Shown one piece after another: positions 35,135-43,094 of a stretch of 64,000 nucleotides of DNA. The stretch comes from Streptomyces sp. NBC_01591. GTDB lineage: Bacteria > Actinomycetota > Actinomycetes > Streptomycetales > Streptomycetaceae. A model generated the notes under the pieces. The model ran no database searches. It was not told the origin of the DNA and was given only the letters and a program-made list of their open reading frames with translations. The first letter of the stretch is position 1; every line of letters starts with the position of its first letter. The position numbers and the translations under genes were made by a program. Where the stretch lies: positions 4,402,001-4,466,000 of the forward strand of contig NZ_CP109327.1 of NCBI RefSeq assembly GCF_035918155.1, written 5' to 3'.

Positions 35135-36472
35135 TCAGCGGGTGGCCCCGGTGACGATCCACTTGCCGGAGCGGGTGCGCAGCCAGAGCGTCACCATGCG
35201 GACGGTCATCATCAGGGCCATCGCCCACCACAGCATCGTCAGGCCGCCGCCGATCACCGGCACCAGCAGGGCGACCGGAGCGAAGACCGCGAGAGTGACG
35301 AGCATGGCCCAGGCCAGGTATCGCCCGTCACCGGCACCCATCAGCACTCCGTCCAGGATGAAGACCACGCCGGCGATCGGCTGGGACAGCGCCACCACCA
35401 GCAGCGCCGGGAGCAGGGTGTCCTGCACCGCCTGGTCGCTGGTGAACAAGGGCACGAACAGCGGGCGGGCAAGGACGATCAGTGCCCCGAACACCACCCC
35501 GGAAACGATGCCCCACTGCACCATGCGGCGGCATGCCTCGCGTGCGCCCTTGGCGTCATCGGCTCCCAGGTAGCGGCCGATGATCGCCTGACCGGCGATG
35601 GCGATGGCGTCGAGGGCGAAGGCCATCAGGCTCCAGAGCGAGAGGATGATCTGGTGCGCGGCGATCTCGGTGTCCCCGAGGCGGGCGGCGACGGCCGTGG
35701 CGATCATCAGGACGGCACGGAGCGACAGCGTACGGACCAGCAGCGGAACGCCTGCCTGGGCGCTGGCCCGGATACCTGCGGCATCAGGACGCAGCGAGGC
35801 GCCGTGCCGGCGAGCTCCCCGTACCACCACGATCAGATAGGCGACGGCCATCGAGACCTGTGCGATAACGGTGCCCCAGGCCGATCCGGCGATACCGAGA
35901 CCGGCACCGTAGACCAGTCCCGCGTTGAGGGCCCCGTTGGCCGCGAAGCCTCCGATGGCGACATAGAGCGGGGTCCTGGTGTCCTGCAGGCCGCGCAGAA
36001 CACCGGTCGCGGCCATCACCACGAGCATGGCCGGGATACCGAGGCTGGAGATCCTCAGATACGTGGTCGCATAGGGAGCTGCCGTGTCGGAGGCACCGAA
36101 GATGTCCACCAGCCAGGGGGCTGTGGGGAGAGCGATGGCGATGACGGCGATGCCCAGCAGGAGCGCCAGCCAGATGCCGTCCATGCCCTGCCGGATCGCG
36201 GAGGCCAGATCGCCCGCCCCGACCCGTCGTGCCACTGCCGCGGTGGTGGCGTAGGCGAGGAAGACGAAGACGCTGACGGCGGTGGTCAGCAGGGCGGCGG
36301 CGACGGCCAGGCCGGCCAGCTGCGGGGTGCCGAGATGTCCGACGATGGCACTGTCGACCATCACGAAGAGCGGCTCGGCGACGAGCGCGCCGAAGGCAGG
36401 GACGGCGAGCGAGATGATCTCGCGGTCATGCCGTCGACGACTGGGCGGCGGGGGTGCCGGGGCCTCGATCAT
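35135..36472 (-). CDS. MATE family efflux transporter (DinF-like)
   Basis: A 445-residue cation-coupled exporter with about 12 membrane segments. The opening EIISLAVPAFGALVAEPLFVMVDSAIVGHLGTPQLAGLAV is characteristic of the DinF branch of MATE proteins, and the second half repeats the pattern (VLMIATAVAARLGDTEIAAHQIILSL). Substrate unknown; drugs or toxic metabolites are usual. I start at ATG 36472 rather than an upstream TTG (36481). No clear ribosome site is visible, so it may be leaderless. It converges on rplI and diverges from dnaB. Confidence 0.9.
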   Translation of the reverse strand: MIEAPAPPPPSRRRHDREIISLAVPAFGALVAEPLFVMVDSAIVGHLGTPQLAGLAVAAALLTTAVSVFVFLAYATTAAVARRVGAGDLASAIRQGMDGIWLALLLGIAVIAIALPTAPWLVDIFGASDTAAPYATTYLRISSLGIPAMLVVMAATGVLRGLQDTRTPLYVAIGGFAANGALNAGLVYGAGLGIAGSAWGTVIAQVSMAVAYLIVVVRGARRHGASLRPDAAGIRASAQAGVPLLVRTLSLRAVLMIATAVAARLGDTEIAAHQIILSLWSLMAFALDAIAIAGQAIIGRYLGADDAKGAREACRRMVQWGIVSGVVFGALIVLARPLFVPLFTSDQAVQDTLLPALLVVALSQPIAGVVFILDGVLMGAGDGRYLAWAMLVTLAVFAPVALLVPVIGGGLTMLWWAMALMMTVRMVTLWLRTRSGKWIVTGATR

Positions 36473-36931
36473 GGGGGCCAATCTAATCTTCCACAGGTAA
36501 TAGATGCAATGGCTAAGGAGTCCTTACATTCGCTGAGGCTCGGCGTTCTCCCGTGTGCCGTTTGTCGTGATCTTGTGCTGACTCAGAAAGTTTTTCTCCC
36601 CCACAGCCCGTGGATGGGGAAAGGCCAGGTCAGCGCGCTGGTGGCGTGGGTGTTATGAGTTTGTCCACAGTGCTGTCCCCCGCTCCGTGCACAGGTTCTG
36701 CAGAGTTCTCCACAGCATCTGGTCGGTCGTCCACATGCCCTGTGGATAACCAGATTGGCTGACGGTGCCGAGCGGCCTACCGTGGACCGGCGCCCGCACC
36801 CCGTTCCGGACTCGGAACCACGCAGAACTCGACGCGCCGGAACCGGAGTCGGGCGTCTTGTTTGTCGGTGCTGTGCCGTAAGAAAGAGTGGCATGGCGAG
36901 GTCCGCGGAGCGGACGGGAGGAGGTGGCCCG
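36473..36931. promoter_or_regulatory. Gap before dnaB with a DnaA-box cluster
   Basis: The 459-base gap contains TTGTCCACAG (36661-36670, exact Streptomyces box), GTGCACAGG (36687-36695), TTCTCCACAG (36706-36715), CGTCCACATG (36728-36737) and CCTGTGGATAA (36739-36749, reverse of the TTATCCACA box): five boxes in about 90 bases. The first visible codons of dnaB begin about 180 bases further on. The frame of dnaB is open back to 36755, but the segment 36755-36931 does not resemble DnaB. Confidence 0.75.
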
Positions 36932-38410
36932 GTGAGCATTCCCGAGCCTTTGGACGACCCCTGGGCCGAGACCGGTCCCAGCGACCGTCTGCCTGTTTCC
37001 CGGCAGCGCCGAGGTGAAGGCCGGGACCGCGGCGAGCAGCACGAACGCGGCAGGGAGAGCGGCGGCTGGGAGGACGGTTCGCCCGGTTTCGAGCGGGTGC
37101 CGCCCCAGGACCTCGATGCCGAGCAGTCGGTCCTCGGTGGCATGCTCCTGTCCAAGGACGCCATCGCGGATGTCGTGGAGATCATCAAGGGCCACGACTT
37201 CTACCGCCCCGCGCACGAGACCGTCTACCAGGCGATCCTCGACCTCTACGCCAAGGGCGAGCCTGCCGACCCGATCACGGTCGCGGCCGAGCTGGTCAAG
37301 CGCGGCGAGATCACCAAGGTGGGTGGAGCGCCGTATCTGCACACCCTCGTCCAGTCCGTGCCGACCGCGGCCAACGCTTCGTACTACGCGGAGATCGTCC
37401 ATGAGCGGGCGGTCCTGCGGCGGCTCGTCGAAGCCGGGACGAAGATCACGCAGATGGGATACGCGGCCGACGGCGATGTCGACGACATCGTGAACTCTGC
37501 GCAGGCCGAGATCTACGCCGTCACCGAGCAGCGCACCAGCGAGGACTATCTGCCGCTCGGCGACATCATGGAGGGCGCGCTCGACGAGATCGAGGCGATC
37601 GGTTCGCGCAGCGGCGAAATGACCGGCGTGCCGACCGGCTTCACCGACCTCGATGCTCTGACGAATGGCCTGCACCCGGGCCAGATGGTCGTCATCGCGG
37701 CCCGTCCCGCCATGGGTAAGTCCACGCTGGCCCTCGACTTCGCACGGGCCTGTTCGATCAAGAGCAACTTGCCCAGCGTGATCTTCTCCCTCGAAATGGG
37801 GCGCAACGAGATCGCGATGCGTCTGCTTTCCGCCGAGGCACGGGTGGCGCTGCACCACATGCGCTCCGGCACCATGACCGATGAGGACTGGACGCGGCTG
37901 GCTCGCCGGATGCCGGATGTCTCGGCCGCCCCGCTCTACATCGACGACTCCCCGAACCTCTCCATGATGGAGATCCGGGCGAAGTGCCGTCGTCTCAAGC
38001 AGCGCAACGACCTCAAGCTCGTGGTCATCGACTATCTGCAGCTGATGCAGTCCGGCGGCTCGAAGCGTGCCGAGAGCCGTCAGCAGGAAGTCTCGGACAT
38101 GTCCCGAAACCTCAAGCTGCTGGCGAAGGAGCTTCAGCTTCCGGTCATCGCGCTCTCCCAGCTGAACCGTGGTCCCGAGCAGCGCACGGACAAGAAGCCG
38201 ATGGTCTCCGACCTGCGTGAATCCGGATCCATCGAGCAGGACGCCGACATGGTGATCCTGCTGCACCGCGAGGACGCGTACGAGAAGGAGTCCCCCCGTG
38301 CCGGTGAGGCCGACCTGATCGTGGCCAAGCACCGTAACGGTCCGACGGCAACGATCACGGTGGCCTTCCAGGGCCACTACTCGCGCTTCGTGGACATGGC
38401 GCAGACCTGA
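36932..38410 (+). CDS. dnaB: Replicative DNA helicase DnaB
   Basis: Hexameric 5'-3' helicase loaded at oriC. The 492-residue protein has a disordered Streptomyces-type N-terminal extension (1 to about 55), the N-terminal collar domain starting VPPQDLDAEQSVLGGML, and the RecA-like motor with Walker A ARPAMGKSTLAL (K263), Walker B LVVIDYLQLM, the QQEVSDMSRNLKLLAKEL segment and ALSQLNRGPEQR. No intein is present, unlike in mycobacterial DnaB. GTG 36932 is preceded by GGGAGGAGG. It lies about 35 kb from oriC and follows a DnaA-box cluster, which suggests it may be controlled by DnaA. Confidence 0.96.
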   Translation: MSIPEPLDDPWAETGPSDRLPVSRQRRGEGRDRGEQHERGRESGGWEDGSPGFERVPPQDLDAEQSVLGGMLLSKDAIADVVEIIKGHDFYRPAHETVYQAILDLYAKGEPADPITVAAELVKRGEITKVGGAPYLHTLVQSVPTAANASYYAEIVHERAVLRRLVEAGTKITQMGYAADGDVDDIVNSAQAEIYAVTEQRTSEDYLPLGDIMEGALDEIEAIGSRSGEMTGVPTGFTDLDALTNGLHPGQMVVIAARPAMGKSTLALDFARACSIKSNLPSVIFSLEMGRNEIAMRLLSAEARVALHHMRSGTMTDEDWTRLARRMPDVSAAPLYIDDSPNLSMMEIRAKCRRLKQRNDLKLVVIDYLQLMQSGGSKRAESRQQEVSDMSRNLKLLAKELQLPVIALSQLNRGPEQRTDKKPMVSDLRESGSIEQDADMVILLHREDAYEKESPRAGEADLIVAKHRNGPTATITVAFQGHYSRFVDMAQT

Positions 38411-38489
38411 CCGGCACTTGCAGGGCCTCAGATTGTGTGTCGTTCTCTCCGCTGTCGCGTCATGGCGACGGCAGTCCTGACGCTCTGGC

Positions 38490-39214
38490 TCACTCCGTTA
38501 CGGGCAGGCACTCGGCGAGCAGGCCGACGACGTCGCGCCAGGCTCGCTGCGCGTGCCGCGGGTGGTAGCCGACGCCGGGGACCACGGTCTGGTCGACCGG
38601 CGGGTGGTGGAAGGCGTGCAGGGCTCCGCCGTAGACCACGAGGCGCCAGTCGACGCCCGCGGCCTGCATCTCGGCGGCGAAGGCGTCCCGTTGCTCAGCG
38701 GGCCTGATCGGGTCCTCCGATCCGACCCCGGCCCACACGGGGCAACGGTGCGCGCCGCCTCGCCCGGTCGGCCCGTGGTCAGTGCGTTGACCGTCCCGAT
38801 GACCCGTAGGTTGACGCCGTCGCGCCCGAGTTCCAGCGCGATTGCGCCCCCGGTGCCGTAACCGACAGCGGCGATCCGACCGGGGTCGGTCCGCGGTTCG
38901 GCACGCAGCACATCGAGTGCCGCGTGGCCGATACCCCGCATCCGGTCGGGGTCGGCGAGCAGCGGGGTCACGCGCGCCAGCATCTCCTGCGGGTCGGTGA
39001 ACCAGCGTCCGCCGTGGAGGTCGAAGGCCAGCGCAACGTACCCCAGTTCGGCGAGGGCGTCGGCCCGGCGGCGCTGGAAGTCGTTCAGGCCCGGCCCCTC
39101 GGGCCCGATCAGGACTGCGGGCCGGCGGTCGACACCGGCGGGGAGCGCGAGGTGCCCGATCATCGTCAGGCCGTCGGTCGGGTATTCGACTGTGCGCGTG
39201 GTGACCGTCGTCAT
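38490..39214 (-). pseudogene. Dienelactone hydrolase family gene, broken by a frameshift
   Basis: The first 150 or so codons read as an alpha/beta hydrolase (TTVTTRTVEYPTDGLTMIGHLALP, then RPAVLIGPEGPGLNDFQRRRAD, VALAFDLHGG, and the nucleophile region VGYGTGGAIALELG). Near position 38750, after RPGEAAR, the family match continues only in another frame: CPVWAGVGSEDPIRPAEQRD through the catalytic His region GALHAFHHPPVDQ to the stop at 38490. A single-base deletion at about 38745-38765 would explain it. The nucleophile Cys/Ser of typical dienelactone hydrolases appears as Gly or Thr in VGYGTGG, so activity might be lost anyway. It could also be a sequencing error. ATG 39214 has no obvious ribosome site. 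Confidence 0.75.
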
Positions 39215-39339
39215 GAGAGTGGACTGTAGTGATTGTCGCGCCCGGTCGGGCCGGTCTTCACCGTCGGCAGAACAGCGCGGGTGTGGGCCCGCGGGAAATG
39301 GACTCGCCACCGCTTGGTTCTGCGGGTAGTTGTTTGAGC

Positions 39340-40722
39340 ATGACCTTCTCACCCGAACAGTTGCTCCCAGGGACGCAGCGTGCTCTGCTGCACCGCATCG
39401 CCACCGCGCAGTCGGAAGGCCGTGCGCCCTCGCTCGTCGCCGCGGTACAGAGGCAGGGCCAGACCGTCTGGAGCGGCGCCCGCAGCTGCGTGGACGGCCA
39501 TGCCCCCGACGGCGAAACACAGTTCAGGATCGGCTCCCTCACCAAGACCTTCACCGCGGTGCTGGTCCTGCGCCTGCGTGACGAGGGCCTTCTGGACCTG
39601 GATGATCCGCTGGAGAAGCATCTGCCCGGCACCGGCGTCGGTGACGTGACGATCCACCAACTGCTGGGACACAGCGCGGGACTCGGTGCCGAGTCGCCCG
39701 GACCCTGGTGGGAGCGGACCTCGGGCACGCTGCGGCCCGAGTTGGCCGATGTGCTCGGCGAGCAGACGCGGATGCACAGCCCGGGCCACCGTCACCACTA
39801 CTCGAACCCCGGCTACACGCTGCTGGGCGCACTGGTCGAGAAGGTGCGCGGGGCGAGCTGGGCGGAGGCGCTGCGAGGCGAGATCCTGGAACCGCTCGGC
39901 ATGCACCGCACCAGCCCCCAACCGCAGTCGCCGCACGCGGGTGGCTGGGCCGTGCATCCCTGGGCCGATGCCATGCTGCCCGAACCGGCCGAGGATCTCG
40001 GGCTGATGGCCCCGGCCGGTCAGCTCTGGTCCACCACCGATGACCTTCTGCGCTTCGCGGCCTTCCTGGCCGAGGGGGACGACCGGGTGCTCTGTGCCGC
40101 TTCCGTGGAGCAGATGCGTGAACCGTCCGCACCGACCGAGTCCGGTGACTGGCAGTTCAATTACGGTCTGGGCCTTCAGGTGGTGCGGAGCGGCAGCCGG
40201 ACGCTCTTGGGCCATACGGGCTCGCTGCCCGGATTCCTGGCCGCCCTGTGGATCAGTATCGAGGACGATGTGGTGGCCGTCGCGCTCACCAACACGACGT
40301 CGGGGCTGATGATCGGCGGCGTTGCAGCCGACCTCGTGGACATCGTGGCCGAGGCCGAGCCCCGCATTCCGGAGCCCTGGCGCCCGTTGGCCGAGGTGGA
40401 TGCCGAGCTGCTCGCGCTGACCGGTCCCTGGTACTGGGGCACGCGCTCGAACGTCCTGCGGATGACCTCGGACGGTGGGCTGGAGCTGGCGCCCCTGCAG
40501 GGGGTCGGCCGCGGCGCTCGGTTCACCGCACAGCCCGATGGCACCTGGATCGGTCTCGACGGCTACTACGCGGGGGAGACGCTGCGTGTGGTCCGGAACG
40601 GCGACGGCAGCGTGAACCATCTCGATCTGGGGTCGTTCGTCTTCACGCGGGAGCCGTACGACCCGACAGCAGCCGTTCCCGGCGGTGTGGACGAGGGCGG
40701 ATGGAGGGGCCTGCCGACCTGA
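39340..40722 (+). CDS. Serine hydrolase of the beta-lactamase / class C PBP fold
   Basis: A 460-residue protein with the active-site SLTK (S66, K69 from the chosen start) in FRIGSLTKTFTAVLVL, the YSN motif in HHYSNPGYTLLG, and a C-terminal HTGSLPG in place of the KTG motif, the pattern of class C beta-lactamase-like esterases and D,D-peptidases. After about residue 365 comes an extra C-terminal beta domain, common in the family. No signal peptide is visible, so it is probably cytosolic, arguing against a role as a classical secreted beta-lactamase. ATG 39340 gives the family start; the upstream open frame is not conserved-looking. The substrate is unknown. Confidence 0.85.
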   Translation: MTFSPEQLLPGTQRALLHRIATAQSEGRAPSLVAAVQRQGQTVWSGARSCVDGHAPDGETQFRIGSLTKTFTAVLVLRLRDEGLLDLDDPLEKHLPGTGVGDVTIHQLLGHSAGLGAESPGPWWERTSGTLRPELADVLGEQTRMHSPGHRHHYSNPGYTLLGALVEKVRGASWAEALRGEILEPLGMHRTSPQPQSPHAGGWAVHPWADAMLPEPAEDLGLMAPAGQLWSTTDDLLRFAAFLAEGDDRVLCAASVEQMREPSAPTESGDWQFNYGLGLQVVRSGSRTLLGHTGSLPGFLAALWISIEDDVVAVALTNTTSGLMIGGVAADLVDIVAEAEPRIPEPWRPLAEVDAELLALTGPWYWGTRSNVLRMTSDGGLELAPLQGVGRGARFTAQPDGTWIGLDGYYAGETLRVVRNGDGSVNHLDLGSFVFTREPYDPTAAVPGGVDEGGWRGLPT

Positions 40723-40729
40723 GGACCAC

Positions 40730-40743
40730 GTTTCACGTGAAAC
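40730..40743. other. parS: parS site in a convergent gap
   Basis: Exact GTTTCACGTGAAAC 7 bases past the beta-lactamase-fold gene and 18 bases from the end of the convergent HTH_42 gene. Confidence 0.95.
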
Positions 40744-40761
40744 GGCAGGGGGCCGGCCGGC

Positions 40762-41925
40762 TCAGGCCGTCAACTCCCGTTCCAGCGGGGTGCGGAAGCG
40801 TGGAGTGACCCGAGCCTGACCCACCCATTGCGAAAACCGGGATGCTTCCGCCTCGATCGCGGCGGAAGCATCCCGGCCGACGTCGGACAGCAGCCGCCAG
40901 ACCGGCTCACCATCGGCTCGCTGGGCCCAGCCGCCCACGATCCCGCCGTTCCACCACACGGTCGGGCCGATATTGCCGGACCGGTCGAAGAGAGCCTCCC
41001 GATGCCCGGCCGGGAGGTGGAATCCGCGATCGGCCCATCCCATGGCACTGGGGTCGAGCGCCGGAAGCAGCGCGGCCCAGGGTTCCGGAGCCGGTTCCGG
41101 CTCCAAGTCCTCCGGCAACACCCATCCCACGGCTCCGTCGTCGAGCCGGACCTCCTCGGCCGCGACGGCCGCCAGTGCCTTACGGGCCGTGCCCAGTCCC
41201 CAGCCCGTCCACCACTTGAGATCGGCCTCGGTCGCCGGTCCGTAGGAGTGGAGCCACCGCCGGGCCAGCTCGGCCTGTGCCTGCGCGGGTTCCTCGAACG
41301 GCCAGGGTTCGGACGCTGTCCAGCGGAACTGGCTGGAGGTCCAGGAACCGCGTGGCCGGCCCCGGCGGATGCGGCCTTCGGCCGCCAGGATCCGGATGAC
41401 ACGGGACGCGACGCCCTGCACGCCCTCGGCCTTCTTGCCGGGGAAGAGGGTGATCTGCGTACGCAGGGCAGCCACGGCGGCGGAGAGTTCGGTGCCGGTG
41501 GCAGTGCCGCGGTCGGCGAGAGCAGCAAGGGTCCGCTGTTCGGCGTCGGCGAGCCAGCGCTCGTCCAGGCCGTTGCCGTCGTCCGCCAGGTGCTTGAGGA
41601 AGGTCCGGCGTTCCTTGGCGGCCACGGCCCGGGCGTTCGACGCGTCGACACTGGGGGCGAGCTCCCGCGATACGACGAAGAGGGTGTTCCGCATGGAGAG
41701 CTGCCGGACCAGCGAGACGTCCTCGTAGAGCGCCTGCTCCACCGGGACCACGCCCGCTTCGGACAAGCGGGCACACGTGGAGAGAAAGACGGTGGCGGCG
41801 TCGGTGGCGTGCAGTGCGACGACCGCGTCGGCCACGGACACCGGGGAAGCGGTCCGTACGGACGGGGCCAGCAGATGACGCCGGCCGAGCCTGATCCTGC
41901 GCTGTTCGTCACTGATGCGGTGCAC
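40762..41925 (-). CDS. HTH_42 winged-helix protein (YcaQ/AlkZ-related)
   Basis: A 387-residue protein of the winged-helix HTH_42 family, whose studied members YcaQ and AlkZ are DNA glycosylases that unhook interstrand crosslinks. It starts GTG after GGAGG and has the family-typical RIRLGRRHLLAP, LSMRNTLFVV, GPATEADLKWWTGWG and HLPAGHREALFDRSGNIGPTVWWNGGIVGGW. The catalytic QxQ or QxD motif of active glycosylases is expected where this protein reads VALHATDAATV, so the key Gln residues seem replaced and glycosylase activity cannot be assumed. It may instead bind DNA or act as an unknown accessory protein. Confidence 0.8.
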   Translation of the reverse strand: MHRISDEQRRIRLGRRHLLAPSVRTASPVSVADAVVALHATDAATVFLSTCARLSEAGVVPVEQALYEDVSLVRQLSMRNTLFVVSRELAPSVDASNARAVAAKERRTFLKHLADDGNGLDERWLADAEQRTLAALADRGTATGTELSAAVAALRTQITLFPGKKAEGVQGVASRVIRILAAEGRIRRGRPRGSWTSSQFRWTASEPWPFEEPAQAQAELARRWLHSYGPATEADLKWWTGWGLGTARKALAAVAAEEVRLDDGAVGWVLPEDLEPEPAPEPWAALLPALDPSAMGWADRGFHLPAGHREALFDRSGNIGPTVWWNGGIVGGWAQRADGEPVWRLLSDVGRDASAAIEAEASRFSQWVGQARVTPRFRTPLERELTA

Positions 41926-41952
41926 GGACGGCCTCCGGATTCCGGACTGCGA

Positions 41953-42405
41953 TCAGAGCGCGAGCTTGAAGCCCACATGGCTGGCGGTGAAACCGAGCCG
42001 CTCGTAGAAACGATGGGCATCGGTCCGGGTCGCATCGGATGTCAGCTGGACCAACTGGCAGTCCTGGCGCCGGGATTCGTCCACGGCCCATTCGATCAGC
42101 AGCGTGCCGAGCCCGCTGCCGCGCTCGTCGGCGTGGATGCGTACGCCCTCGATGACCGAGCGGGTCGAGCCGCGCCGGGAAAGCCCGGGAATCACGGTCA
42201 ACTGCAGGGTTCCGACGACGCGGCCCTCCCGTACGGCGACAACCAGGTGCTGGTTCGGGTCGTCCGCCAGCCGCCGGAATGCGGCGTGGTACGGGGCCGG
42301 ATCATCCGGCGACTCACGCTGTGCACCCAGCGGATCGTCGGCGAGCATGGCCACGATCGCGGGGATGTCTTCGAGGGCGGCCGGCCGTATTTCCAGATCG
42401 CTCAT
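41953..42405 (-). CDS. GNAT family N-acetyltransferase
   Basis: A 150-residue acetyltransferase with LEIRPAALEDIPAIVAMLADDP at the N-terminus and the acetyl-CoA loop VRIHADERGSGLGTLLIEWA (about 90-110), then VQLTSDATRTDAHRFYERLGF, typical of small-molecule GNATs. The substrate is unknown. It lies 27 bases upstream of the HTH_42 gene on the same strand and may be co-transcribed. Confidence 0.9.
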   Translation of the reverse strand: MSDLEIRPAALEDIPAIVAMLADDPLGAQRESPDDPAPYHAAFRRLADDPNQHLVVAVREGRVVGTLQLTVIPGLSRRGSTRSVIEGVRIHADERGSGLGTLLIEWAVDESRRQDCQLVQLTSDATRTDAHRFYERLGFTASHVGFKLAL

Positions 42406-42484
42406 GATCGGCAGGGTACGCAGATCATGCGGGTGGCGCGGGGATTCACCAGGTCTCGCGGGCTCGTCGCGACCACGTGGCGGC

Positions 42485-42952
42485 TCATGCGATCTGCATG
42501 GGGGCCTTCAGTTCCTCGACCGCCCTGACCAGCGGGGCCAGTTCGGGGCTCTTCGCGGCTTCGTCCAACGCGGCACGCAGCGCGCTGTCGTTGGTCGGCC
42601 GGGCCTCGGCGAGCAGGGCGAGGCCGGCCTCGGTGACATCGGTGTAGATGCCGCGGCGATCGGTGTCGCAGAGATACCGCGTCAGCAGTCCGCGGTCTTC
42701 AAGGCGGGTGACCAGCCGGGTGGTGGCGCTCTGGCTGAGTACGACGGCGTCCGCGACCTGCTTCATCTGGAGGTGCCCACCGGGGCCGTTGTGCTGCCTG
42801 CTCAGGACGCGGAGCAGGGAGAACTCCCGCACGCTGAGCCCGTGCCCGGACTGCAGCGCCCGCTCGATACGGGCCTCGATCTTTCCGTGGAGCAAGGAGA
42901 GAGCGCACCAGCCCTGGGAGAGGGCGGTGAGTGCGGGGTCTGTCGCTGTCAT
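42485..42952 (-). CDS. MarR family transcriptional regulator
   Basis: A 155-residue winged-helix repressor. The body shows LSVREFSLLRVLSRQHNGPGGHLQMKQVADAVVLSQSATTRLVTRLEDRGLLTRYLCDTDRRG, the classical MarR DNA-binding lobe and wing, here given in parts: helix 3-4 MKQVADAVVLSQ, wing DTDRRGIYTDVT. It is divergent from an MFS exporter gene (43095), with a palindrome in the gap, so it probably represses itself and the transporter until a ligand binds. ATG 42952 follows GGAGA. Confidence 0.9.
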   Translation of the reverse strand: MTATDPALTALSQGWCALSLLHGKIEARIERALQSGHGLSVREFSLLRVLSRQHNGPGGHLQMKQVADAVVLSQSATTRLVTRLEDRGLLTRYLCDTDRRGIYTDVTEAGLALLAEARPTNDSALRAALDEAAKSPELAPLVRAVEELKAPMQIA

Positions 42953-43018
42953 GGGGGTCTCTCCTCCGTGTCGGAGCGGCTTGCCTCCAGGATAGGCGAC
43001 TGCCGCAATAGACCGCGC

Positions 43019-43041
43019 TTGCAGTTAATCAGCGTCTGCAA
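43019..43041. promoter_or_regulatory. Probable MarR operator
   Basis: TTGCAG (43019-43024) and CTGCAA (43036-43041) form an inverted repeat with an 11-base spacer between the divergent marR and MFS genes. Similar TGCAA patches follow nearby (43068-43073). The area is unusually AT-rich for this chromosome, as promoters are. Confidence 0.6.
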
Positions 43042-43094
43042 TTATTGTGTACGCTCGTAAGGCGCACATGCAATCTTCAGGGAAGGTGAAACCC

